DNA from: Streptococcus sp. oral taxon 061
GTDB taxonomy: Bacteria > Bacillota > Bacilli > Lactobacillales > Streptococcaceae
Reading direction: 5' to 3'
NCBI RefSeq assembly: GCF_013394695.1
Contig: NZ_CP058258.1
Coordinates: 1,198,001-1,262,000 of the forward strand
Length of the DNA stretch: 64,000 nucleotides
The notes below the pieces were generated by a model. The model was not told the origin of the DNA, made no database searches, and saw nothing but the letters and a program-made list of their open reading frames with translations. Made by a program: the position numbers and the translations under genes. This document shows positions 35,298 to 44,261 of the stretch, piece by piece (positions within the stretch are counted from its first letter, which is position 1; each line of letters starts with the position of its first letter).

Positions 35298-35927
35298 TTA
35301 TCCTTGCCAATTTTCTTGGTCTTCTTTAAATCGTTTTAGGAGAGCAAGTCCTTCTGGTGTAATGTAGCCTTCTTCTTGGGCTAGGTGGATGAGCTCGCTG
35401 TAGTTTGAAAGAGTCACTAGTTTGACACCAGCATCTGCAAAATTCTTATCTGCTTTTGGTAATTGATAGCTGAAAATGGCAACAACACCAAGAACATCTG
35501 CTCCTTCACGTTTAGCAGCTGCTACAGCTTCAAGCACAGAACCACCAGTTGAAATCAAATCTTCCACAACGACCATTTTTTGTCCTTGAGCTACACGACC
35601 TTCGATTTGGTTTCCAGCACCATGATCTTTAGGTTTGCTACGGATATAAGCAAATGGCAGATTCATCTTATCAGCGATGATGGCACCGTGTGGGATACCC
35701 GCAGTCGCTGTTCCTGCAATCACTTCTACCTCTGGGAATTCTGACTTGATGGCTTCTACAAAACCATTCTCAATCAAGGTACGTGTCTCTGGGTAGGCAA
35801 GTGTTACACGATTATCCGTATAAATCGGTGACTTGATACCTGAGGCCCAAGTGAAAGGCTCTTCTGGTTTGAGGTAAACAGCTTGAATTTTCAATAGATG
35901 GCTAGCAATGTTTTTAGCAAGTGTCAT
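35298..35927 (-). CDS. pyrE: Orotate phosphoribosyltransferase
   Basis: This is a 209-aa type I phosphoribosyltransferase that joins orotate to PRPP, making OMP. The PRPP loop is [15 protein letters not shown] (about residues 120-134), and the N-terminal [16 protein letters not shown] is the family signature. It follows pyrF by 31 bp, with AAGGAGAATCCC before the ATG, and shares the PyrR-controlled transcript. Confidence 0.96.
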   Translation of the reverse strand: MTLAKNIASHLLKIQAVYLKPEEPFTWASGIKSPIYTDNRVTLAYPETRTLIENGFVEAIKSEFPEVEVIAGTATAGIPHGAIIADKMNLPFAYIRSKPKDHGAGNQIEGRVAQGQKMVVVEDLISTGGSVLEAVAAAKREGADVLGVVAIFSYQLPKADKNFADAGVKLVTLSNYSELIHLAQEEGYITPEGLALLKRFKEDQENWQG

Positions 35928-35958
35928 GGGATTCTCCTTTGTATTTTATACTTTATTC

Positions 35959-36660
35959 TTATTTCCAGTCTTGTGTCCATTCATCCTTGATAGCATGATA
36001 AGCTACTACTGGATCAGTGGCTTGAGTGATTGGGCGACCGACAACGATGTAGTCACTACCAATATGATAAGCATCTGCAGGTGTCATCACTCGTTTTTGA
36101 TCTCCAACTGCAGCCCCTGCTGGTCGAATACCTGGTGTCAGGCAAATAAATTCTGGACTGGTAGCTTCTTTGATGAGTTTTACTTCTTGAGCTGAACAAA
36201 CCACACCATCTAATTCCGCTTCAGCAGTTTTCTTGGCATAGTGAATAACCGATTCTTGAAGACTGGTTTGAATATTTTGAAAGTCTCTCATTTGTTCTTC
36301 AGAAGTTGAAGTCAACTGGGTAACAGCAATCAATTTGGCTTCTTTTCCAAGACCTTCACGCGCAGCCTTCATCATCTCTACACCACCTGCGGCATGAACA
36401 TTGGTCATATCAACGCCCAGATGAGACAAGACCTTCATGGCTGATTTGACTGTATTTGGAATATCATGGAGTTTAAGATCCAGAAAGACACTATGTCCCA
36501 AACCTTTCAGATAAGAAACAATCTCAGGTCCTGTAGCATAATAGAGTTCCATACCTACCTTTAGATAGAGGCTCTCTCCTGCTGGAAAAAGAGCTAAAAA
36601 TTGCTTGACTGCCTCAAAACTTGGAAAATCAAGAGCAATAACTGGACGGGCTTCGCGCAT
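35959..36660 (-). CDS. pyrF: Orotidine 5'-phosphate decarboxylase
   Basis: This is a 233-aa TIM-barrel enzyme that converts OMP to UMP. The catalytic [11 protein letters not shown] (about residues 60-70) carries the Asp/Lys charge pair; C-terminal TPGIRP and VVGRPITQA bind phosphate. AAAAGGAGAAAA precedes the ATG. First gene of pyrF-pyrE, downstream of a PyrR attenuator. Confidence 0.97.
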   Translation of the reverse strand: MREARPVIALDFPSFEAVKQFLALFPAGESLYLKVGMELYYATGPEIVSYLKGLGHSVFLDLKLHDIPNTVKSAMKVLSHLGVDMTNVHAAGGVEMMKAAREGLGKEAKLIAVTQLTSTSEEQMRDFQNIQTSLQESVIHYAKKTAEAELDGVVCSAQEVKLIKEATSPEFICLTPGIRPAGAAVGDQKRVMTPADAYHIGSDYIVVGRPITQATDPVVAYHAIKDEWTQDWK

Positions 36661-36697
36661 ACTTTTCTCCTTTTACCTTTGTTAGCTAGAGAGCATG

Positions 36698-36727
36698 AAA
36701 AAAGGAACCTGCCTACAGCAAGGTTCC
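36698..36727 (-). terminator. Attenuator terminator of pyrF-pyrE
   Basis: GGAACCT-N10-AGGTTCC followed by TTTTTT on the minus strand, 38 bases before the pyrF ATG. It lies in the leader, so it acts as a regulated terminator. Confidence 0.85.
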
Positions 36728-36738
36728 ACGAAAAATGG

Positions 36739-36787
36739 GCAGTCTCCACCCTTTCACCGTCTAACCTTAGCTGCCTCTCTGGACTGC
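36739..36787 (-). promoter_or_regulatory. PyrR-binding RNA hairpin (pyr attenuator)
   Basis: On the minus strand GCAGTCCAGAGAGGC starts a hairpin closed by GGAGACTGC. TCCAGAGAGGC is the core of the PyrR binding loop. With UMP/UTP, PyrR would bind and favour the downstream terminator. pyrR itself is not in the window. Confidence 0.85.
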
Positions 36788-36804
36788 TTTAAAGGTTTTT
36801 TACT

Positions 36805-36833
36805 ATTCTATTATTTAAAGTGGTACTTGTCAA
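36805..36833 (-). promoter_or_regulatory. pyrF-pyrE promoter
   Basis: TTGACA, 17-bp spacer, TAGAAT on the minus strand, between the divIB stop and the attenuator. Confidence 0.85.
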
Positions 36834-36867
36834 GTAAAAACAAGTAACTGAACGAATCATTTGAAAC

Positions 36868-38136
36868 TTAGCGACTCTGTGTTGTTTGAGTCGTCTGTGT
36901 TGTTTGATCTTGATTTCCTTGCTCAGCTTGTTTTTTCTTCTCTTCTTCCTGCTTCTTCTTTTCCTCTTCTTTGGCTTTGATTCTTTCGTCATCCAGAGCC
37001 TTATCCACTAGACTATAGCTATAGATACCGACCTCCATGTCAATACCACTAGGTACTGTCAACTGTGGTTTTATCTTACTATAGTAGGGTAATTTCTTCC
37101 CTAGTTCTGATAATGGCACCAAAATCTCGTCTGTATCATACATGGTAATCTTTAGAAGGTCACTTGTTACCTTACTTGGTGCAAGTTCAATCTTCTCAAT
37201 CTCTTGCTTAATTTCTGGACTAACTTCATTTAGCTGAGAAATCAATGTTTTTATCTGTTCCTCATTGTTAAATAAAACAGATATGTATTTCTCAGGTAAG
37301 TTGTCAGAACTAACGGCAGTTGATTCAATACTTCCGCTTGATAAAATTGGATAATAACTATCACCAGAAACAGAGTAGGCTACAATCCCAAATTCCTTCA
37401 CTTCAATGGTGAAGTGAACTGGGAATTGATAAACTATCTTTGCCGATTCAATCCAGTGATTCGATTTGACCATTTCCGCATGCTTATCTTTATTTAAGAG
37501 TAAGCTGATCGTATAGTCACTGTCACGAATGCCAGACGCTTCTCTAACTTGGTCTGCACTTGTCTGAACGTTACCCATAACCTCAATATGTTTCATTGTA
37601 GCCAGAGGGCTTAGAAGATAAATAGACAAGAATAAGATTAGAAAGCTAGGGACGAGGATCGTAACTGCTCGCCAGATATGTATAGAAGGAATAGCGGGTT
37701 TTGGAGGTTTATTCTTGGTTTTTACCTTTTTCTCTTTCTTAACCTCTGCACCAGCATTTTCTTCCCCTGCCTGGTCCTGACTCTTAGCGTCTTCTTGTGA
37801 AATTTTCTCCGAATCTTTCTCTTCATTTGAAGTCTCATCGCTAGTATCCGAATCCTTCTCTTCAGATTTTTCGGATTCTTCGTCCACTTCTTCAGAACTC
37901 GTAGATTTTTCTTCTGTTTTTTTACTCAAATACTCATGATGTTGTTTTTGCCATTCTGACACTTCTTGAGTATTTTCAGAAGAAGACTTTGCTGCTTGTT
38001 CTTCTTTTTCATGAGCTTCTTCTTCGGCACGTTTCGCCTCTTCTTCAGCCTTTTTTTGAAGATATTCTTGATTTCGTTTTTGCCACTCTGACAATTCCTT
38101 GCCTTGAGTGTCCTGATTCTTTTTATCCTTTGACAT
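36868..38136 (-). CDS. divIB: Cell division protein DivIB/FtsQ
   Basis: This is a 422-aa bitopic membrane protein. The cytoplasmic N-terminus (residues 1-145) is highly charged and carries two copies of SEWQK-xx-EYL-KK. One transmembrane helix follows (AVTILVPSFLILFLSIYLLSP), then the extracellular POTRA domain (MKHIEVMGNVQTSADQVREASGI) and beta domain. A low-complexity tail ends in three TTQ repeats. It joins FtsL and DivIC in the septal complex. ATG 38136 has AAGGAAAA upstream; the TTG before it is not used. Third in murD-murG-divIB. Confidence 0.92.
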   Translation of the reverse strand: MSKDKKNQDTQGKELSEWQKRNQEYLQKKAEEEAKRAEEEAHEKEEQAAKSSSENTQEVSEWQKQHHEYLSKKTEEKSTSSEEVDEESEKSEEKDSDTSDETSNEEKDSEKISQEDAKSQDQAGEENAGAEVKKEKKVKTKNKPPKPAIPSIHIWRAVTILVPSFLILFLSIYLLSPLATMKHIEVMGNVQTSADQVREASGIRDSDYTISLLLNKDKHAEMVKSNHWIESAKIVYQFPVHFTIEVKEFGIVAYSVSGDSYYPILSSGSIESTAVSSDNLPEKYISVLFNNEEQIKTLISQLNEVSPEIKQEIEKIELAPSKVTSDLLKITMYDTDEILVPLSELGKKLPYYSKIKPQLTVPSGIDMEVGIYSYSLVDKALDDERIKAKEEEKKKQEEEKKKQAEQGNQDQTTQTTQTTQSR

Positions 38137-38145
38137 CAATTTTCC

Positions 38146-39204
38146 TTATGATAAATCTTTTTTTAGTAGCTCATAAAAATCTGCCACAGATTTTAATTCC
38201 TGAGAATTCTTCATCTTGTTTTGATAGATCTCTTTGTTGGTCAAAAGTTGATTTACTTTTTCTTCCAAAGTAGACAAGGTCAAGTCACTCTCTTGCAACT
38301 CCTCAGCATAGCCTTTCTTCACAAAATAGGCTGCATTTTCAATCTGATCTCCACGGCTAGCTTCACGACCCAGTGGCACAATGACGTGCAATTTAGCCAT
38401 AGCAAGGAGTTCAAAAATAGTATTGGCACCACCACGAGTGATGACCACATCAGCCAGATTCATGAGTGGTTGATAGAGTTCCGTCGCATAGTCAACACGG
38501 TAGAGGTTTGAACTTAGTTCATTTAAACTAGCATCTCCTGTCAGGTTGATGATATTATAGCGACTAGTCAGTTCTTCCTTGTGGTCTGTAACTAGTTGGT
38601 TAAAGACACGCGCCCCAGCAGAACCTCCAACAAAGAGAAGAGTTGGTAACTTGTCGTTGAAAGAAGTACGGATATCCACCATTTCTTCAGGTTCTTCCAT
38701 AACTGGACCAGAAACCTTGGTCACAGCTCCTACATGTTCTACCTTAGTGAGACTAGACGCTTGCTCGAAAGTAGAGTACATCTTAGTCGCAAACTTATAG
38801 GCAATTTTATTGGCCAATCCCATAGAGAGATCAGACTCGTGGATGAAGACTGGTACTCTGCATACTCGCGCTGCGATAACAGGCGGAACAGATACAAATC
38901 CACCCTTAGAAAAGAGGGCTTGTGGACGAACTCGAAGCATGATAAAGAGCGATTGAAGAATTCCAAAAGCAACCTTAAAGACATCAATCATATTTTGCCA
39001 TGAGAAATATCGACGTAATTTCCCCGTTGCAATCGAATGGAAGGTGACATCTAAACCTGACTTGAGAATTTCATGATGCTCAATCCCATTTTTATCACCA
39101 ATATAGTGGACTTCCCAGCCATCTTCGATGAACTTAGGCATTAACAAAAGGTTGAGGGTAACGTGTCCAACCGTTCCCCCACCTGTAAATACTATTTTTT
39201 TCAT
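38146..39204 (-). CDS. murG: UDP-GlcNAc:lipid I N-acetylglucosaminyltransferase
   Basis: This is a 352-aa GT28 enzyme that adds GlcNAc to lipid I, forming lipid II at the inner membrane face. It has the N-terminal [13 protein letters not shown] loop (residues 8-20), [10 protein letters not shown], and C-terminal donor motifs [11 protein letters not shown] and [13 protein letters not shown]. Its substrate is made by the Mur pathway (murD upstream, murE in this window) and its product is moved by MurJ. One base separates it from the murD stop. Confidence 0.96.
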   Translation of the reverse strand: MKKIVFTGGGTVGHVTLNLLLMPKFIEDGWEVHYIGDKNGIEHHEILKSGLDVTFHSIATGKLRRYFSWQNMIDVFKVAFGILQSLFIMLRVRPQALFSKGGFVSVPPVIAARVCRVPVFIHESDLSMGLANKIAYKFATKMYSTFEQASSLTKVEHVGAVTKVSGPVMEEPEEMVDIRTSFNDKLPTLLFVGGSAGARVFNQLVTDHKEELTSRYNIINLTGDASLNELSSNLYRVDYATELYQPLMNLADVVITRGGANTIFELLAMAKLHVIVPLGREASRGDQIENAAYFVKKGYAEELQESDLTLSTLEEKVNQLLTNKEIYQNKMKNSQELKSVADFYELLKKDLS

Positions 39205-39205
39205 A

Positions 39206-40558
39206 TTATCCCTTTAACTCCGCTACAGTGTCGATGAAAAGATCTCCACGTACTTCAAAGTTAGCATACATATCCCAGCTTGCATTAGCAGGACTGAGGA
39301 GAACCACATCTCCTTCTTCTGCAAGTTCATAAGCCTTGCGGGTTGCATCTGCAATATCTGTTGCATCCACATAAGCCACACCAGCCTTATCCGCTGCACG
39401 TTTGACACGTTCTGCAGATTGACCGAGGATGACCATTTTCTTAAGTCCAGTAATATCAGGAACCAATTCGTCAAACTCATTGCCACGGTCCAACCCACCA
39501 GCAATCAAGATAACCTTGCTATTATCAAATCCTGACAAGGCTTTTTGAGTTGCTAAGATATTGGTTGACTTACTATCGTTGTAGAATTTCACCCCATTTA
39601 TTTGGTCTACAAATTGGAGACGGTGTTTAACGCCACCAAAGGCTGACAAGGTTTCCTTAATCGTTTCATTGTCAACACCACGCAGTTTAGCAACGGCAAT
39701 GGTTGCAAGAGCATTTTCCACATTGTGGCTACCTGGAACACCGATCTCATCAGCTGCCATGACTTTTTCACCACGGAAGTAGAGAAGACCATCTTCAAGA
39801 TAAGCTCCGTCAACCTTTTCAAGTGTTGAGAATGGTACTACAGTTGCATTTGTCTTTGTCGCAAGTTCTTTAGCTAATTCCTGGTTGAAGTTCAATACTA
39901 GGTAATCAACTGCTGTCATATTGTTTTGGATATTCCACTTAGCTGCCACATAGTCTTCAAAAGAACCGTGATAGTCAATATGCGTTGGCATAAGGTTGGT
40001 GATAACAGCAATTTCAGGATGGAATTCCCGGATTCCCATTAATTGGAAAGAAGAAAGTTCCATGACAAGGGTATCCTTATCTGTAGCAGTTTGGGCTACC
40101 TGACTAGCAGGATAACCGATGTTACCTGATAAGAGGCCATTTTGCCCAGCCGCAGTCAGAACTTCTCCAATCATGGTTGTCGTCGTTGTCTTCCCATTTG
40201 AACCAGTTATACCGATGATTGGTGCTTCTGAAATCAAGTAGGCCAACTCAACTTCAGTCAATACTGGAATCCCTTTTTCTAGTGCTTTTTCAATCATCGG
40301 ATTGCTATAAGGAATTCCTGGATTTTTTACCATCAAGGCAAAATCTTCATCCAATAATTCCAAAGGATGTCCACCAGTGACAACCTTGATGCCCTCTTCT
40401 AAAAGGCTCTGAGCTGCTGGATTTTCCTCAAAAGGTTTACCATCATTAACCGTTACGATGGCACCTAGCTTGTCTAAGAGACGAGCTGCAGATTCACCAG
40501 ATTTGGCCAAACCTAGGACTAATACTTTCTTATTTTTAAATTGATCAATTCGTTTCAT
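39206..40558 (-). CDS. murD: UDP-N-acetylmuramoyl-L-alanine--D-glutamate ligase
   Basis: This is a 450-aa cytoplasmic Mur ligase adding D-glutamate to UDP-MurNAc-L-Ala. It has ATP loop [12 protein letters not shown] (about residues 114-125), the central [10 protein letters not shown] and [14 protein letters not shown], and C-terminal [12 protein letters not shown] and [16 protein letters not shown] lies upstream of the ATG. First in murD-murG-divIB, expressed from an extended -10 promoter. Confidence 0.97.
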   Translation of the reverse strand: MKRIDQFKNKKVLVLGLAKSGESAARLLDKLGAIVTVNDGKPFEENPAAQSLLEEGIKVVTGGHPLELLDEDFALMVKNPGIPYSNPMIEKALEKGIPVLTEVELAYLISEAPIIGITGSNGKTTTTTMIGEVLTAAGQNGLLSGNIGYPASQVAQTATDKDTLVMELSSFQLMGIREFHPEIAVITNLMPTHIDYHGSFEDYVAAKWNIQNNMTAVDYLVLNFNQELAKELATKTNATVVPFSTLEKVDGAYLEDGLLYFRGEKVMAADEIGVPGSHNVENALATIAVAKLRGVDNETIKETLSAFGGVKHRLQFVDQINGVKFYNDSKSTNILATQKALSGFDNSKVILIAGGLDRGNEFDELVPDITGLKKMVILGQSAERVKRAADKAGVAYVDATDIADATRKAYELAEEGDVVLLSPANASWDMYANFEVRGDLFIDTVAELKG

Positions 40559-40585
40559 ATCTAGAACTCCATTTCTACTCTTACT

Positions 40586-40594
40586 ATTTTACCA
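40586..40594 (-). promoter_or_regulatory. Extended -10 promoter of murD-murG-divIB
   Basis: TGGTAAAAT on the minus strand, about 28 bases before the ATG; no convincing -35. Confidence 0.45.
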
Positions 40595-40606
40595 TTTTTA
40601 TGAAAA

Positions 40607-40632
40607 TAAAAAAGCCACAAAGGGCTTTCTTA
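40607..40632 (-). terminator. Terminator of the ABC permease gene
   Basis: AAAGCC and GGCTTT arms around ACAAAG, followed by a T6 tract on the minus strand. Confidence 0.65.
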
Positions 40633-40654
40633 TTTGTTTTTTGTTATAAAAAAC

Positions 40655-43360
40655 CTATTCTACCGACTTGAGGGCTTCTAGCATATCGACCTTTCGGAGA
40701 TAGTGATTGACAAAAAAACCGAGTATGGTCAAGATGATACCAACAGCTAAAACTGGGATTAGATACACTTCCCAACCGACCTGTGGTTGAAAACGGAAGG
40801 TGCCCGGTGCAATCATCTGAATTAGAAATTGATGGAGATAAAAGCCTGAGACCAAACCTACAATCATTCCAACCAGTGACAGTATGATGGTCTCCCGATA
40901 GATATAAAGGGTCACTTCTTTATTATGAAAACCAAGGACCTTTATGGTTGAGAGTTCCCGAATCCGTTCAGCAACATTGATATTGGTCAGATTATAGAGA
41001 ATCACAACTGCTAGAAGTACCGATACCAGAACCAAAATTGCCATGGTTTGGTTAAGGGAACTAGCAAAACTTTCAAATAGCTGAATGGTTGAAGCATTTT
41101 GCACGACACCATTGACAGCCGCCTGCTCCATAAATTCTCTTGCAACTCTTTCAGTATTGCCTTCACTTTTATCCTTGAGTTGGACTAGATAGGTATTCAT
41201 CTTAGGAGTTTGACCATAAATTTTCTCATAGGTCTCCTGATTCATATAAACAAAATGGCCTACATAATGCTCCGTGATGCCACCTACTTTAAAGGTTTTT
41301 CCATCTATTGTAAAGTTTTCACCAACGGAAACTCCTGCCAACTGAGCTAATTTTTCTGTCAAGACAACTCCGTTAGATAAGTCAAGTTTTTCCCCATTAT
41401 TTTCTAAACGGACAAATGGAGCCAGGTCAGCCTTATCTGTTACCATGATGGTCACTGTCTGAATTCCAGCCTTGCCCGGATACTTCTCTTCAATCTGCTT
41501 AGAAAAAATCAAACGAAAATCTTTAACTTCATCGCTTTTCAGTTTTTCTTCTAACTTGTCCTTATCAGTATCTGAAGCTCTAGTATTTACAGAGAGAACC
41601 ATCTGATATTGTTGCAGGTCCTTAAACTGCCTATCGGCCACGCCAACCACAGAGGATTGAATCCCAAGTCCTGCAAAGAGGAGGGCAACTGAACCTCCAA
41701 CCCCAAAAATGGTCATTAACATACGCTGCTTATAACGAAAGATATTACGAGCAGTAACCTTTTGAGTAAAGCTCAAACGTGACCAGATAAATGTGATGCG
41801 TTCTAAGAGAATTTTAGAACCCTTGACTGGAGGCTTAGGTAATAATAATTGCGCTGCTTCTTCATGCAATTCTCTACGAGATACAAGGTAGGCTGGTAGG
41901 ACGCTTGCTACTAAGCTTAGCCCCAGAGCCAAGCAACTATAGGTCCAGTAGAAATATTGCTGACTCTCACCAACAATCATTCGGCCAGTAATGATATGTG
42001 AGATTGTAGGTGCTAAGACATAATGGCCAATCAGAATCCCTAGAAGGGTTCCAAGAGTTCCAGCAACCAGACCATAAATTACAAACTTAGCGATGATGTC
42101 TTTGCTATGGTAGCCTAGAGCTTTGAAAATCCCAGCATTGGTTCTTTCCTCGTCTACAAATCGAGTCATAGTGGTAAAGGTAACCATGGCTGCCACTGCG
42201 TAGAGAACAACTGGAAAGATATTTCCCACGGCACGAATACTCATGGCTGAGTTACTATACATCAGATAACCTTGACCAGTAGGAGAGCTTTTTCGATTGT
42301 AGACATGATAGGTTGGCTCTGTCAGAGCATTGACCTCATCCTGACTGGTCTGCCACTTAGCCTTTTCCTTAGTAAGATCTGTTTCAGCTTGGCTTGCTTT
42401 TTCTTTTTCTTGTTTTAGCTGTTCTTTAGCTTGGTCTATCTGGCTCGAAACTTGGCTCTTTTGCGGTTCTGGAAGTTGGCTTAACTGTGACTCTTGACCT
42501 TGAAGCTGAGTCTCGGTTTCTTGTAGACGTTTCTTGCCAGCTGTCAAGTTGGTTTCCGCTTCATCTAGTTTTTTCTTCCCAACATCCAATTTCTCCTGAG
42601 AATCTTCTTTTATTTTCTTCAGCCGAGCTCGACCATTATCAGCAACTAGTTCCTTTAGAGTCTCCTCTTCTTCCTCGAGTTTCTTTTCGTAATCACTAGA
42701 AAAAGGATTGACATCTGTTAGACTAATAAAACGAAGGCGGGCAATCGTGTAAACAGAGCTCTTAAAGTTATCTTTTGTTACAACACCATAGACTGATAAG
42801 TTCCCATTACCACTGCCTGCACTCCCCATATCCGTTTTTGAGAAAATATCTGGAGAGTGAACAAAGCCTGTAATGGTATAACTATCCCGCTTCAATTGAG
42901 AATTGCTACCATTCTTTTGGTTCAAATGAATGACTTGACCAATCTGATAGCGATCTTTCCAAAAGTCCGCCAAGGCCAGTTCATCTTCTTTTTCAGGCAA
43001 ACGACCTTGGGTTACTTGAAATTTTGAAATCTTTTCAGTATTTGAAAAAATTCGTACAGCATCTTCACTATCCTCTAATGTCAAATCCGTCATATAACCA
43101 AATTCAACATTTGCTCCTGATAGAGTTTGCAATTCTTCCTGGTCTGTCTGATCTAGACCATAATCTCCCATGATGGTCATATCTGCCGCATTAGTATCTT
43201 TCAGATAAGCCCAAGCTGTTCGCTCCATATTGGGACTGGCTACTTTAAGACCAACCACAGCCAAAGATCCCAACATCATCAGAGTTAGGATGGATAAAAA
43301 CCGTCCCTTTGAACCTGTGAAAGACTGGAGCAGGTCTTTCCAATATGTCTTTCTTTTCAT
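40655..43360 (-). CDS. FtsX/MacB-type ABC transporter permease with extracellular coiled coil
   Basis: This is a 901-aa membrane protein with an N-terminal helix (FLSILTLMMLGSLAVVGL), a large extracellular part, three helices near residues 385-505 (VVLYAVAAMVTFTTM; FVIYGLVAGTLGTLLGILIG), a second FtsX-like half, and three C-terminal helices. Residues about 255-350 are a Lys/Glu/Gln-rich coiled coil, unlike ordinary lipoprotein-export permeases. ATG 43360 lies 1 base after the ATPase stop with GGAG upstream; the longer frame is not real. Substrate is unknown: lipid, peptide or cell-wall signalling roles are all possible. Confidence 0.85.
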   Translation of the reverse strand: MKRKTYWKDLLQSFTGSKGRFLSILTLMMLGSLAVVGLKVASPNMERTAWAYLKDTNAADMTIMGDYGLDQTDQEELQTLSGANVEFGYMTDLTLEDSEDAVRIFSNTEKISKFQVTQGRLPEKEDELALADFWKDRYQIGQVIHLNQKNGSNSQLKRDSYTITGFVHSPDIFSKTDMGSAGSGNGNLSVYGVVTKDNFKSSVYTIARLRFISLTDVNPFSSDYEKKLEEEEETLKELVADNGRARLKKIKEDSQEKLDVGKKKLDEAETNLTAGKKRLQETETQLQGQESQLSQLPEPQKSQVSSQIDQAKEQLKQEKEKASQAETDLTKEKAKWQTSQDEVNALTEPTYHVYNRKSSPTGQGYLMYSNSAMSIRAVGNIFPVVLYAVAAMVTFTTMTRFVDEERTNAGIFKALGYHSKDIIAKFVIYGLVAGTLGTLLGILIGHYVLAPTISHIITGRMIVGESQQYFYWTYSCLALGLSLVASVLPAYLVSRRELHEEAAQLLLPKPPVKGSKILLERITFIWSRLSFTQKVTARNIFRYKQRMLMTIFGVGGSVALLFAGLGIQSSVVGVADRQFKDLQQYQMVLSVNTRASDTDKDKLEEKLKSDEVKDFRLIFSKQIEEKYPGKAGIQTVTIMVTDKADLAPFVRLENNGEKLDLSNGVVLTEKLAQLAGVSVGENFTIDGKTFKVGGITEHYVGHFVYMNQETYEKIYGQTPKMNTYLVQLKDKSEGNTERVAREFMEQAAVNGVVQNASTIQLFESFASSLNQTMAILVLVSVLLAVVILYNLTNINVAERIRELSTIKVLGFHNKEVTLYIYRETIILSLVGMIVGLVSGFYLHQFLIQMIAPGTFRFQPQVGWEVYLIPVLAVGIILTILGFFVNHYLRKVDMLEALKSVE

Positions 43361-43361
43361 C

Positions 43362-44063
43362 TTAGTACTCCAAATCATCAATATCCTGTGGTTGAGGATT
43401 GAGGACAACACTCTTGACACCAGCATCATGCATTTGAATCACCCGATCAGCTATAGGAGCTAGCGAGGCATTGTGGGTCACAATGATAACGGTAGCCCCC
43501 TTCTTACGTGACATATCTTGAAGAATCTTTAGAACCTGCTTACCAGTCTGGTAGTCCAAAGCTCCCGTTGGTTCATCACAAAGGAGAATTTTAGGATTTT
43601 TAGCCACAGCTCGAGCAATAGATACCCGTTGTTGCTCACCACCTGACAACTGGGCTGGAAAGTTATTGAGACGATTGCCTAACCCTACGTCCTTGAGAAC
43701 CTGCTCAGGATCTAAGGCATCTGATACAATTTCTGATGCCAACTCGACATTTTCTTTGGCAGTCAAGTTAGAAACCAAGTTATAAAATTGAAAGACGAAA
43801 CCAACATCATCCCTACGATAGTTGGTTCTCTGATGGGAAGTAAAATTCGAGATATTGGTTCCGTCTATCCAGACTTGTCCTTCATCGTTTGTATCCATAC
43901 CACCAAGAATATTTAAGACTGTTGACTTCCCTGCTCCAGATGAACCAAGGATAATGACCAGTTCTCCCTTTTCAATCTCGAAGTTAACATCACGATTGGC
44001 TACGATTTCTGTTTCTCCAGTATGATACCTCTTATAGCTATGTTTCATTTCAATATAGGACAT
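43362..44063 (-). CDS. ABC transporter ATPase (MacB/LolD family)
   Basis: This is a 233-aa ATPase with Walker [11 protein letters not shown]-loop FQFYNLV, signature [14 protein letters not shown], Walker [13 protein letters not shown] and switch His in IVTHNAS. This is the MacB/LolD/FtsE subgroup that drives mechanotransmission rather than import. AAAGGAGGAA precedes the ATG. It pairs with the downstream coiled-coil permease; no two-component system lies nearby. Confidence 0.92.
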   Translation of the reverse strand: MSYIEMKHSYKRYHTGETEIVANRDVNFEIEKGELVIILGSSGAGKSTVLNILGGMDTNDEGQVWIDGTNISNFTSHQRTNYRRDDVGFVFQFYNLVSNLTAKENVELASEIVSDALDPEQVLKDVGLGNRLNNFPAQLSGGEQQRVSIARAVAKNPKILLCDEPTGALDYQTGKQVLKILQDMSRKKGATVIIVTHNASLAPIADRVIQMHDAGVKSVVLNPQPQDIDDLEY

Positions 44064-44151
44064 CTTATTTCCTCCTTTCCTACCCCTTATTTCACCCTTA
44101 TTATAACTCTTTTAATAATAGAAAGAAAGTTAATCCCTAAATATAAAACAT

Positions 44152-44206
44152 AAAAAAGCGGACAAGATCTAGTTCTGTTTCTTGAAACTAGTTTGTCCAC
44201 TTTTTA
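44152..44206 (-). terminator. Terminator of bgaA
   Basis: AAAAAG-C-GGACAA pairs with TTGTCC-A-CTTTTT around an inner CTAG-bounded hairpin. A second smaller hairpin GAGATTG/CAATCTC (44212-44235) sits between it and the stop codon. Confidence 0.8.
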
Positions 44207-44261
44207 TAGTTGAGATTGTTTTCTTGTCCAATCTCTATAATCTAAATACTGTCAGATTATT

